From positions 1 through 47,654 of the forward strand of contig JBQTGY010000025.1 in NCBI GenBank assembly GCA_052390415.1: DNA of 47,654 nt, read 5' to 3'. Positions 8,655-16,719 of the stretch are shown here, one piece after another. The stretch comes from JANNWF01 sp052390415 (GTDB lineage Bacteria; Pseudomonadota; Gammaproteobacteria; Xanthomonadales; Xanthomonadaceae). Numbering within the stretch: position 1 is the first letter of the stretch; each line of letters starts with the position of its first letter. A model generated the notes under the pieces. That model did no database searches. It was not told the DNA's origin and was given only the letters and a program-made list of their open reading frames with translations. The position numbers and the translations under genes were made by a program.

Positions 8655-10250
8655 GTGGCCAGCGCCCGTTCGCCAGATCATCTGTACCTGTGGCTCTCAG
8701 CCGCGCTGCTGGCGACCGCTGTGCTGGCCAGCTGGCAATTTGTTGGTTTTGTCGTACGTACGAGTGATCGGATCGAGAGCGAGCGGATCCTGGCACTGGC
8801 GCGCACTGCCGCTGCAACGCTGGAATCGCAGCGGATATCCAACCTGCGCGGCACCACGGAGGATATCGGCACACCTGACTTCGATGCCGTGCGCAACGAG
8901 TTGCGCCGCGCGCGCGACGTCAATCCCGACTTCCGTTTCGTCTATTTGATGCGCTCCATCGACAACGAGCTGGTGTTTCTGGCTGACGCCGAAGCACCCG
9001 AATCGGCCGATTACTCCGCGCCGGGCGATGTCTACGACGGGCCATCCGTCGAGCTTTGGCGAGTGCTGGACACCGGCATCGCCGAAGTACAGCCGCCCTA
9101 TCTCGACCGCTGGGGTTACTGGGTGACCGCGATTTCGCCGGTGCGTGACAGCGGCGGCAAGTTGATCGCGGTGCTGGGCATGGATGTGAGTGCGGATGCC
9201 TGGCTAGCCACGCAAGCGCGCTACCGCGGCTTCGCTCTGACCATCTCTGGCTTGCTGTTGGGCTTGGCCCTGTTGTTCACACTGGGCCTGCATTTGCAGC
9301 GGCGCGCGGCCGAGCGGCTGGCGCTGGCCAATCGACAACTCGCAGAGCAGTTGCAGGCATTGCAGAAGGCGCAAGACGGACTGCGGCTGGCTGATGTGGT
9401 GGTCAAGCACACCGGCGAAGGCATCTTGCTGCTGGATCCGCAGCTCAATGTGATCAGCGCCAATCCCGGCAGCGAGCGCATCAGCGGTTTCGCTGCAGCC
9501 AATCTGATCGGCCAGGTGCCGCCAATGCTTGCCGACGCTGACACACTGCAGCAAGTGCGTTCGCGCTTGCAGTCCGGCAATCATTGGGATGGCACGCTGA
9601 TGACACATCGTGCCGACGGCGACCGCTTTCCGCTGGAGGCCAGCATCGACGTGGTGCGCACTGCCGGTGGGCAGATCGAACACCACGTCATGGTGTTTCG
9701 CGATGTGACGGTACAGAAGCAACTCGAAGACCGTTTACGCGAGCTGTCGTCCACTGACGGCCTCACCCTGCTCGCCAATCGGCGCAGCTTTGATGAGGCT
9801 CTGGAGCGCGAATGGCATCGCGCCACCCGCCATGGTGAGCCGGTCAGCCTGATCATGGCGGACATCGATCACTTCAAGCAGTACAACGATACGTATGGAC
9901 ATGTCGCCGGCGACCGTTGCCTGCAACAGGTCGCTGCCGCGATTGCGGCAGGAGTTCGCCTGGCAGGCGCGCTGGTGGCGCGTTACGGTGGCGAGGAGTT
10001 TGCGGTGATCTTGCCGCGCGCGGATGCTGCGGCGGCGCAGGAGATTGCAGAAGGATTGCGGCGACGGGTTGAGGCCTTGGGCATTGTGCACAGCGGCAAT
10101 CCGATCGGTGGCCGGGTCACCGTCAGTGTCGGCATCTCCACTCGCACCCCACCGCAAACCGCCGACTACATCAGCCTGATGCACAGCGCCGATCAAGCCT
10201 TGTACCGGGCGAAGGAGTTGGGCCGCAATGCGGTGGCGGCGGAGAGCTGA
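8655..10250 (+). CDS. Membrane sensor diguanylate cyclase (TM-sensor-TM-PAS-GGDEF)
   Basis: About 531 aa, making cyclic di-GMP from two GTP. TM helix near 10-32, a periplasmic sensor of ~170 residues (contains FRFVYLMRSIDNELVFLADAE, resembling Cache-type domains), TM helix GFALTISGLLLGLALLFTLGL, a short coiled coil, a PAS domain (VVKHTGEGILLLDPQLNVIS onward), then GGDEF with catalytic GGEEF at about 445-449. The inhibitory RxxD I-site is absent (LAGA in that place), so product inhibition is not expected. The start is uncertain: GTG 8655 sits just before the first TM; no strong ribosome-binding site is seen. Divergent from dnaX. Confidence 0.88.
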   Translation: MASARSPDHLYLWLSAALLATAVLASWQFVGFVVRTSDRIESERILALARTAAATLESQRISNLRGTTEDIGTPDFDAVRNELRRARDVNPDFRFVYLMRSIDNELVFLADAEAPESADYSAPGDVYDGPSVELWRVLDTGIAEVQPPYLDRWGYWVTAISPVRDSGGKLIAVLGMDVSADAWLATQARYRGFALTISGLLLGLALLFTLGLHLQRRAAERLALANRQLAEQLQALQKAQDGLRLADVVVKHTGEGILLLDPQLNVISANPGSERISGFAAANLIGQVPPMLADADTLQQVRSRLQSGNHWDGTLMTHRADGDRFPLEASIDVVRTAGGQIEHHVMVFRDVTVQKQLEDRLRELSSTDGLTLLANRRSFDEALEREWHRATRHGEPVSLIMADIDHFKQYNDTYGHVAGDRCLQQVAAAIAAGVRLAGALVARYGGEEFAVILPRADAAAAQEIAEGLRRRVEALGIVHSGNPIGGRVTVSVGISTRTPPQTADYISLMHSADQALYRAKELGRNAVAAES

Positions 10251-10281
10251 GAGTATCCGCACTGACTGGCACGCTGCGGGT

Positions 10282-11127
10282 TCAGGCCGCCAAACACCCC
10301 CACAACGCGGCCAGACTGCGCAAATCCTGCGCGTTGTGTTCGCCGACGCGGCGCAGATCGCGGGCGCTGCCTCCCGCCAGGTAACTGCGCCATGCGCGTG
10401 GTGCTTCGGCACCGGGCAGATCGCCTTCGCGGACGATACCCAATGCATGGCGCTCGATGGTTGCCATGCGGCAGTTTTCAAAACAGCCACGAAAACGCCT
10501 GCGCGTTGGATAGAGCAAGTCAAGATGGGCTTTGTATTGCAATGGATTGTTGATGCGTGCCAGTCGATAGCGGGTGGCCAACAGTGGGGCGTCATAACTG
10601 CGTCCGTTGTAACTGCACAGCACGTGCTCGGGCCGCAGCCAGCGCGCAAACTCGGCCAGCATCGAAGCTTCTGCGCCGAGCGTGGTGATGGTGAGCTGAC
10701 GAATGCGAAAGCCCCCCGCATGCCAGTCGCCAGCGCCGATCATGAATGCCCGGGTGCCGCTGCCGCCAGCCAAGCCGGTGGTTTCGGTGTCGAAGAACAA
10801 CAGCTGCGACGGCTGTATGCCGATGGCATCGGCAAAGGTGGAAGGCATTGCATCGATGGCTTGCGCCGGAAGCACTGGCCACGGGCCGTGTTGCTCGCGG
10901 AAGTAGAGGCCGGGCGCCACTTCGTCACCCTCGATGCGACGATCAAGCTGCAGATCAAATTGCTTGTTGACGGCCATTCCACCACTCGGATGGTGTCGAT
11001 CACGCAGTCCCAGCAATCGCCGCAGCGCGGCACGCTGGATTTCGCCTGCCGCCGCGGCGGGTGGCAAACAGGGCTTGCTTCCCGCTTGTTCGGCCAGACG
11101 GCGCAACTGGTGCGCAAGCGCGCTCAT
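10282..11127 (-). CDS. mrfB: MrfB/YprB-like RNase H-fold exonuclease
   Basis: 281 aa with a ribonuclease-H-like exonuclease domain (YprB type) from about residue 105. Acidic motifs: FFDTETTG (ExoI, DxE), YNGRSYDAPLL (ExoII, D) and HNAQDLRSL (ExoIII, D). The N-terminal ~100 residues are a variable extension. Its ATG overlaps the stop of the upstream helicase gene (ATGA), so the two are translationally coupled. In Bacillus subtilis the equivalent helicase/exonuclease pair MrfA-MrfB repairs mitomycin C lesions independently of UvrABC; the same partnership is inferred here. Confidence 0.85.
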   Translation of the reverse strand: MSALAHQLRRLAEQAGSKPCLPPAAAAGEIQRAALRRLLGLRDRHHPSGGMAVNKQFDLQLDRRIEGDEVAPGLYFREQHGPWPVLPAQAIDAMPSTFADAIGIQPSQLLFFDTETTGLAGGSGTRAFMIGAGDWHAGGFRIRQLTITTLGAEASMLAEFARWLRPEHVLCSYNGRSYDAPLLATRYRLARINNPLQYKAHLDLLYPTRRRFRGCFENCRMATIERHALGIVREGDLPGAEAPRAWRSYLAGGSARDLRRVGEHNAQDLRSLAALWGCLAA

Positions 11128-13535
11128 GCCGCTGCCAGCAGTGCCAAGACGCGTTGCGCAAGCTGGCGAGGCGGTTCTGCGCTGGTCTCGTCACTCAGCA
11201 GAATGGGACCGACACAAGCCGGACAGCCCCCGTGGCAGTCACAGCCGGCGACCAGTTCGGTTGCTCGTTGCATCAACTCATCACGGCGTTGAAACAGCGG
11301 CTCGCTCAGACCCACGCCGCCGGGAAAGTTGTCATACAGAAAAACCGTTGGCACAAAGCGTTCCTGCATTTGTGGGTCGACGACCGTGCCGGTGCTGGTT
11401 CGCACGCAGCCGCGACCGCGTTGATCCGTCGCCACGGTCCAGGCACCGTCGCCGCTACCAACCGACTTCTGTAGGTCGCGTGGTTCGGCCATCACCGCCA
11501 AAGTGGCGACCACGTGCAAGGCATAGGCCGCGCCGAGAAAGCCGTCCAGCGCTTGCTGGCGCGAATCAAATACTGCGTCCAGCACCCGTTGATCCAGCTG
11601 CCACCACATCGCCGTGGTGTGCAGCTCCTGATCGGGCAAGGTCACCGGTCCGTAGCCGATGTTTTCGTGAGTGTAATAGCGGATTTTCTTGTAGCCCGAC
11701 ACGCGCCGTACCACGTGGACTTCGCCGTGGTTCGCCACACCTTGACCACTTTTGGCGAAGTCGAAGCGCTCCAGCACCTTCAACTTGGTGTAGTCGATGG
11801 CGTCGGTGTAGTAGTCGACATGGGTGCGGGTGACAAACGCCTTGCGGCCTTCCCAGTCGAGCTTCTCCACTTGATAGGGCAAAGCTTGGATCATGTGGAT
11901 AGCGCCTTCGTATAAGGTCAACGCGGCCGCGCTGTAATCGACTTCGGCGATGATGGTCTGCCGTCCCTCGCTGCGATCCACGACGACGAAGTTGCCGTCC
12001 GCCACTGAGCGCAAACTGACCGCGATGGCCGGATAGCTGTCGGCAATCCATTCCCAGCGGCCGCCCTCGCGGTGCACGACGCCGGACTCCGCGAGCACTT
12101 GCAGATAGTCGGTGGGATCGAGTGGACCGAAGCAGTCCCCTTCGACGAAGGGCAACTCGAACGCAGCGCAGCGAATGTGATCGAGCAGGATCAGCGGTTG
12201 ATTGGCGTCGATACGCGCATGCTCCGGGCTGCTGTCCACAAAAAACTGCGGGTGGCGAACCACGTATTGATCCAGCGCCTCGCTATTGGCGACCAACACG
12301 CCAAGACTTGGCCGTTGACGGCGGCCGGCACGTCCAAACCGCTGCCAAGTCGCGGCCACCGAGCCCGGATAGCCGTTCAACACCACCACGTCCAGACTGC
12401 CGATATCGACCCCCAGTTCCAGCGCAGAAGTGGAAACGATCCCGTCGATCTTGCCGGCGCGCATGTCGCGCTCGCCGGCGCGGCGCTCGGTAGGCAGATA
12501 TCCACCGCGATACGCACGAATACGCGGCGGTTTGCGCGGATCGTGATCGAACACGTCCTTCAGATATTTGGTCAGTACTTCGACCATCGAACGGGACTGC
12601 GCAAAGATCAGCGTTTTCAGCCCGGCGCGAATCGCCAGCCGCGCGATGCGATTGCTCTGCGAACGCGCCGAGGCACGCAAACCCAAATCAGGATTGATCA
12701 CCGGCGGATTCCACAAAAGCACATGTTTTTCGCCGGTCGGAGCGCCGCTTTGGGTGATCGCTGCCACCTCACGTTCGATCAGCGCTTCGGCATGCTCGCG
12801 CGGATTACCGATGGTGGCCGAGCAGAGAATGAACTGCGGCTCGACCCCATAAAACGCACACACGCGCTTGAGCCGGCGAATGACATTGGCCACATGCGAT
12901 CCAAACACGCCGCGATAGGTATGCACCTCGTCGATCACCACATAGCGCAAGCTCTCGAAAAACTGCGCCCACTTGGTGTGATGCGGCAGGATGCCTTGAT
13001 GCAACATGTCGGGATTGCTGACCACGATGTCGCCGTTCAAGCGGATCGCTTGCCGCGCATCACCGGGGGTGTCGCCATCAAACGTGGCCGCCTTGATCCC
13101 CAGCTGACCGGCGCGATTGATCTCAAGTAGCTCGGCGACCTGGTCCTGTGCCAAGGCTTTGGTCGGGAACAGGTACAAGGCCTTGCGACCCTCGTTGAGC
13201 GCGGCGGCCAATACCGGCAGGGTGTAACACAGCGTCTTGCCAGAGGCCGTCGGCGTGACCACGACCACATCGCGTCCCTCGCTTGCCAACTGCCAGGCTT
13301 GCGCCTGATGGCTGTAGAGCTGCTCGATACCTCGCAAGCGCAGTGCCGTCGTCAACGCGGCCGGCAAGTCGACGGGCAATGGCGCGTGACATCCTGCGGT
13401 GGCGGGAAGACACAATTGGCCAGTAATACGATCACCAAAGCGGCGCTTCAGACCCTCGATCAAGGCGCCGCCATCAGTGCGCATCAACGCCGGCAATGCG
13501 TCCTCGCTTGGAAGTTTGGCGGCGATGCTGTGCAT
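11124..13535 (-). CDS. mrfA: MrfA/YprA-like DEAD/DEAH helicase with DUF1998 zinc domain
   Basis: 803 aa. Superfamily 2 motifs in order: Q-like YSHQAQAW, I TPTASGKT (about 94-101), II DEVH, III CSATIGNP, then helicase-C with STSALELGVDIGSLD (V) and QRFGRAGRR (VI). The C-terminal DUF1998 part ends with a four-cysteine cluster, CDCHGGCPAC. This architecture is that of MrfA/YprA-type 3'-5' DNA helicases. The start at 13535 (MHSIAAKLPSEDALPAL) is preferred; an upstream in-frame start would overlap the divergent diguanylate cyclase. First gene of the mrfA-mrfB pair. Confidence 0.9.
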   Translation of the reverse strand: MHSIAAKLPSEDALPALMRTDGGALIEGLKRRFGDRITGQLCLPATAGCHAPLPVDLPAALTTALRLRGIEQLYSHQAQAWQLASEGRDVVVVTPTASGKTLCYTLPVLAAALNEGRKALYLFPTKALAQDQVAELLEINRAGQLGIKAATFDGDTPGDARQAIRLNGDIVVSNPDMLHQGILPHHTKWAQFFESLRYVVIDEVHTYRGVFGSHVANVIRRLKRVCAFYGVEPQFILCSATIGNPREHAEALIEREVAAITQSGAPTGEKHVLLWNPPVINPDLGLRASARSQSNRIARLAIRAGLKTLIFAQSRSMVEVLTKYLKDVFDHDPRKPPRIRAYRGGYLPTERRAGERDMRAGKIDGIVSTSALELGVDIGSLDVVVLNGYPGSVAATWQRFGRAGRRQRPSLGVLVANSEALDQYVVRHPQFFVDSSPEHARIDANQPLILLDHIRCAAFELPFVEGDCFGPLDPTDYLQVLAESGVVHREGGRWEWIADSYPAIAVSLRSVADGNFVVVDRSEGRQTIIAEVDYSAAALTLYEGAIHMIQALPYQVEKLDWEGRKAFVTRTHVDYYTDAIDYTKLKVLERFDFAKSGQGVANHGEVHVVRRVSGYKKIRYYTHENIGYGPVTLPDQELHTTAMWWQLDQRVLDAVFDSRQQALDGFLGAAYALHVVATLAVMAEPRDLQKSVGSGDGAWTVATDQRGRGCVRTSTGTVVDPQMQERFVPTVFLYDNFPGGVGLSEPLFQRRDELMQRATELVAGCDCHGGCPACVGPILLSDETSAEPPRQLAQRVLALLAAA

Positions 13536-13602
13536 GTTGATAATTCGTAGAGATGAGGCGCGCCTTATCGCCGCGAGTCGTCTCAGCGGTTGCGACAGCC
13601 AG

Positions 13603-14706
13603 ATGAATATGCTCGCCAAGGCCTTCCCTTATCCTCACTCGCGACGCGCGAAGATCATCAACACCGACCCCGCCAGTTCCGCATTTGTCGTCGGATTTCT
13701 GCTCGCGCTGGGCTACCACCGCCATCGCGCGGCGCAGATTGGCGGCCTGTTGGCGCTGCTGGCCCTGGGTGCCGGCGCGGGCTCGTTGCATCTGCGCGAA
13801 GCAGCGCTGCGTTTGGCACCGTGGCTGATTCTGGGCTGCGCGCTGATGCCGGAGCCGCGGCTGCTTTCGAAGCGTCACGGCGGCTTGTTGATAACCGTCG
13901 GCGGCCTGCTGCTGGTCGCCTTGCACGCCCCGCCGGGCCTATTGGCGATGCCGGTCAAATTGGCTGCGCTGCCGCTGTTTGGTCTGGATCCGGGTCGCGG
14001 CGCCACTGCCCTGCTTTTTCTTGCGGGCACGGTCTGCGCGCTGCGTTTCCTGCAAAAGTTTCAGCCGTTTGAGGCCGGACTCTCGGCAAGTGTGTTCCTG
14101 GCCGCAGCTGGCTGCGGTCGGGCGCAGGAAATGCCTGCCTGGTTGCTGACCAGCGCATTGGTCTTGCTCGCCAGCGTGCTCTACGCCAGCTATCGAATGG
14201 CCTTCATCGACCCGCTCACCGGCCTGCCCAACCGTCGTGCCTTGGACGAAACCTTGTCGCGCCTGTCTGGCGATTACAGCCTGGCAATGATCGATATCGA
14301 TCACTTCAAAGTGTTCAACGACACCCATGGTCACGATGCCGGCGATGTGGTGTTGCAACGTGTGGCATCGCGTCTGCGATCACTGTCGGGTGGCAGCTTG
14401 TATCGGTATGGCGGTGAAGAATTTTGTGCGGTGTATCGGGGCGTGGATGCCGCTGCTGCAAACACGCGTCTGGACGCAGCCCGAGCCGGCATCGAGGCGC
14501 TGCGGATCGCGCTACCGAGCAAGCGCAAAGCCGGGAGCAAGTCGGCGACCAGTGCCCGACTGCTGAATGTTGAGGTGACGATCAGCGCCGGCGTGGCAAG
14601 TCGAACTGGCAAGCGCCGCGAAACCAGTGAGGTGCTGAAGGCGGCAGATCAAGCGCTGTATCAGGCCAAGGCAAAGGGGCGCAATCGAGTGGAATGCAGT
14701 GTTTGA
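13603..14706 (+). CDS. Polytopic membrane diguanylate cyclase
   Basis: About 367 aa. Residues ~25-198 carry seven or eight hydrophobic segments without a recognised sensor domain. A GGDEF domain follows from FIDPLTGLPNRRALDE (201-216), with DIDHFKVFND and active-site GGEEF at about 270-274; the RxxD I-site is not present. The cyclase is therefore likely active, signalling from the inner membrane. ATG codons at 13603 and 13609 are both possible. It diverges from mrfA with only 67 bases between starts, and is the second GGDEF gene within 5 kb. Confidence 0.85.
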   Translation: MNMLAKAFPYPHSRRAKIINTDPASSAFVVGFLLALGYHRHRAAQIGGLLALLALGAGAGSLHLREAALRLAPWLILGCALMPEPRLLSKRHGGLLITVGGLLLVALHAPPGLLAMPVKLAALPLFGLDPGRGATALLFLAGTVCALRFLQKFQPFEAGLSASVFLAAAGCGRAQEMPAWLLTSALVLLASVLYASYRMAFIDPLTGLPNRRALDETLSRLSGDYSLAMIDIDHFKVFNDTHGHDAGDVVLQRVASRLRSLSGGSLYRYGGEEFCAVYRGVDAAAANTRLDAARAGIEALRIALPSKRKAGSKSATSARLLNVEVTISAGVASRTGKRRETSEVLKAADQALYQAKAKGRNRVECSV

Positions 14707-14712
14707 TGGTAG

Positions 14713-14751
14713 GACTGGGGCCTGGGGATTGGGCACAGGGATTGGGGATTG
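14713..14751. repeat. G-rich simple repeat (GGGGATT-like)
   Basis: Imperfect units of the form GGGGATTGGG-CAGGGATTGGGGATT just after the diguanylate cyclase stop. Such strings often sit between genes in Xanthomonadaceae-like genomes; four G-runs make a quadruplex conceivable. Confidence 0.5.
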
Positions 14752-14819
14752 CCACTGCGGCCATTCGCCAGTAATGCCTGCATGATCCCGGTGCGTGCCG
14801 CACCGCAACCAAACGACTG

Positions 14820-14834
14820 GCACGCATTGCGTGC
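14820..14834. promoter_or_regulatory. 15-bp palindrome, possible operator
   Basis: Perfect inverted repeat GCACGCA-T-TGCGTGC, 174 bases upstream of the TonB-domain lipoprotein gene. No cognate regulator can be named. Confidence 0.25.
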
Positions 14835-15008
14835 AAGGTCAGCAGCGCGCAATTCTTCAGCAATTGCGTCACCTTGCAACTTTGCGACCAAGTTAACAAA
14901 ACGTGTACGCCAGTCATTGGCATATGGGCGCATTTAGGCGTTATTGTGTCTTCACGCGGTCACTTTCCGCACTTGCCTTTCCCCACCTAGTCTGAAAGAC
15001 CCTCGCAT

Positions 15009-16049
15009 ATGCCCTCGATAATTCGCATTTCTGCCTTGGTGCTCACCCTCGCAGCGCTGGCTGCCTGCGGTGACTCGGCGCCGCCGCCACCTGCAGCGAC
15101 TGGCCCGGCCGCAGGGGCCGCACCCGCCGCCCCGAGCGAAGAGCCGGTCGCGCCGGCACCGACCGAAACCGTCGAGCAATTATTGACACGTGCCAATGCC
15201 GCGCTGGCGGAAGACAAACTATTCGAGCCCGCCGGCGATAACGCCCTGGAGCTTTACTTGGCGGCGATCGAGCAGGCGGAAGCCACCGCTGCGCCCGCCG
15301 GCGAGGACGACAAAGGCAAGCCGGCGCGACTGTCTGATGCCATGGCCACCGCCGATCAAGTGACCCAGACCAAGATGGCGGTGACCGACATCCTGCCGTA
15401 TGGCCTGGTTTGGGTTGAACGTGCCATCACCAATGACAACCGCCCGGAAGCGGCGCGGGTTCTGGCACTTCTTGAGCGTGCGCAGCCCGGTGCGACCTCC
15501 CTGCAACGTCTGCGCGATCAGCTCGCCGAGGCAGAAGAAGCGGCAGAGCGCGAGTTGGCTCGTGTGGCCGCCGCAGAAGCGGCTGCCGCCGAGGCCGCCG
15601 CCAATCCGCCTCCAACCGCCGAGCCGGTTGCACCTGCACCCACTGAACCAACGCCTGTCGCCGCACCCGCATCGACGACTCCGACCGCAAGCACTCCCGC
15701 TGCCACGACGCCCGCGCCTGCGACAACGACTCCGGCCGCAACGACCCCGGCCGTGGCTGCACCTCGTCCAGCCACGCCTGCCGCCGCGCCGGGTGTGCGT
15801 CCAAAACTCATCAGCCAACCTTCAATGCGTTACCCCACGCAAGCCCTGCGCCGCGGTACCGAGGGCGTGGTGATCGTCTCGTTCACCATCCAACCCGATG
15901 GCACGACCGCCAACGCGCGGGTGACCAGTGCCAATCCACGCGGCATCTTCGACCGTGAGGCACTACGAATGATTGAAGGTTTGCGCTTTCAACCGCCGGG
16001 GCGTCCGTTTGAGACGCAACAGCAGATTGATTTCAAGCTGGATCAGTAA
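15009..16049 (+). CDS. Lipoprotein with C-terminal TonB domain
   Basis: 346 aa. A lipoprotein signal peptide ends in LAAC (C20, with Gly at +2, so no inner-membrane retention aspartate at +2). Residues ~45-195 are helical and Ala/Glu-rich (TPR-like spacing possible), ~200-262 a Pro/Thr/Ala low-complexity linker, and ~265-346 a TonB C-terminal domain (YPTQALRRGTEGVVIVSFTI...GIFDREALRMIEGLRFQPP). Classical TonB is anchored by an N-terminal transmembrane helix; this one would be lipid-anchored. It may not be an energy transducer but a TonB-fold envelope protein. A TonB-dependent receptor gene lies 670 bases downstream on the other strand. Confidence 0.85.
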   Translation: MPSIIRISALVLTLAALAACGDSAPPPPAATGPAAGAAPAAPSEEPVAPAPTETVEQLLTRANAALAEDKLFEPAGDNALELYLAAIEQAEATAAPAGEDDKGKPARLSDAMATADQVTQTKMAVTDILPYGLVWVERAITNDNRPEAARVLALLERAQPGATSLQRLRDQLAEAEEAAERELARVAAAEAAAAEAAANPPPTAEPVAPAPTEPTPVAAPASTTPTASTPAATTPAPATTTPAATTPAVAAPRPATPAAAPGVRPKLISQPSMRYPTQALRRGTEGVVIVSFTIQPDGTTANARVTSANPRGIFDREALRMIEGLRFQPPGRPFETQQQIDFKLDQ

Positions 16050-16082
16050 GCCTCGATCATTCACGGCGCTTCGCCTCGCCGG

Positions 16083-16655
16083 TTGCTCAGCGTGATTTCG
16101 ATTGCCTTCGCATGGGTAAAGCCGCAGCGCGTGCTAGCTGCGGCCTGCTTGCTGGCGTGCTGCACCCATGCCCACGCCACGCCACCATTCGTGGTGCTGG
16201 TTCGACATGCAGAAAAGCAAGCCGAACCCGCCAGCGATGATCCCGAACTTTCTGCGGCTGGCAAACAGCGCGCGCAGCAACTCGCCGCTGCGCTGCAGGA
16301 CGCCGACATCGGCGTCATCATCACCACTCAGTTCAAACGCACTCAGGCCACGGCGGCTCCGCTTGCCAAACAACGCGGGTTGACGCCGCAGGTGATCGCG
16401 GCGGGTGCGGGCGATGCTCACATCCTGGAAACCGCTGCGGCCGTGCGAGCACAATCGCGTGGCGTGCTGGTGGTCGGACATAGCAACACCGTCACCGCGA
16501 TTGCCAAGGCACTGGGCGGGCCTGTGCTGCCCAATATCTGCGACAGCAGTTTCAGCCATGCGCTGGTCTTGCAACTCGAGCCACCACCCACGCGGATGCT
16601 GCGGCTGCGCTACGGCGCGGGTGATCCGCAAGTCACAGGCACTGATTGCCTGTAG
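16083..16655 (+). CDS. Exported histidine phosphatase superfamily protein
   Basis: 190 aa. After a signal peptide (hydrophobic LAAACLLACC, cleavage near AHA-T) come the branch-1 motif VRHAEK (R41-H42) and the second catalytic histidine in VVGHSNTV. SixA/phosphoglycerate-mutase-like fold; a periplasmic phosphomonoesterase is expected, substrate unknown. No ATG lies in frame: it must start at TTG 16083 or GTG 16092. It follows the lipoprotein gene by 33 bases and may be cotranscribed. Confidence 0.8.
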   Translation: MLSVISIAFAWVKPQRVLAAACLLACCTHAHATPPFVVLVRHAEKQAEPASDDPELSAAGKQRAQQLAAALQDADIGVIITTQFKRTQATAAPLAKQRGLTPQVIAAGAGDAHILETAAAVRAQSRGVLVVGHSNTVTAIAKALGGPVLPNICDSSFSHALVLQLEPPPTRMLRLRYGAGDPQVTGTDCL

Positions 16656-16665
16656 CCTTGAGTTC

Positions 16666-16695
16666 GGGACCGCACCGGCATCACCCGTGCGTCCC
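16666..16695. terminator. Possible bidirectional terminator hairpin
   Basis: GGGACcGCACcGG pairs with CCcGTGCGTCCC around a short loop, between the convergent phosphatase and receptor genes. Stem has one bulge and no T-tract, so the assignment is tentative. Confidence 0.35.
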
Positions 16696-16719
16696 TCACG
16701 GCCGCGAGGATGACTCGCC

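Larger units (their letters stand above)
14707..15008. other. Intergenic region, regulatory candidates only
   Basis: No gene. It holds a GGGGATT-type simple repeat at 14713-14751 and a 15-bp palindrome with 7-bp arms (GCACGCA-T-TGCGTGC) at 14820-14834. The A/T-richer stretch around 14870-14950 probably carries the promoter of the lipoprotein gene, but no clear -35/-10 pair can be assigned. Confidence 0.5.

Noticed and set aside
9221..9580. Minus-strand frames within the first diguanylate cyclase gene
   Set aside because: Antisense shadows of the HAMP-less linker and PAS region; no motif or ribosome-binding site.
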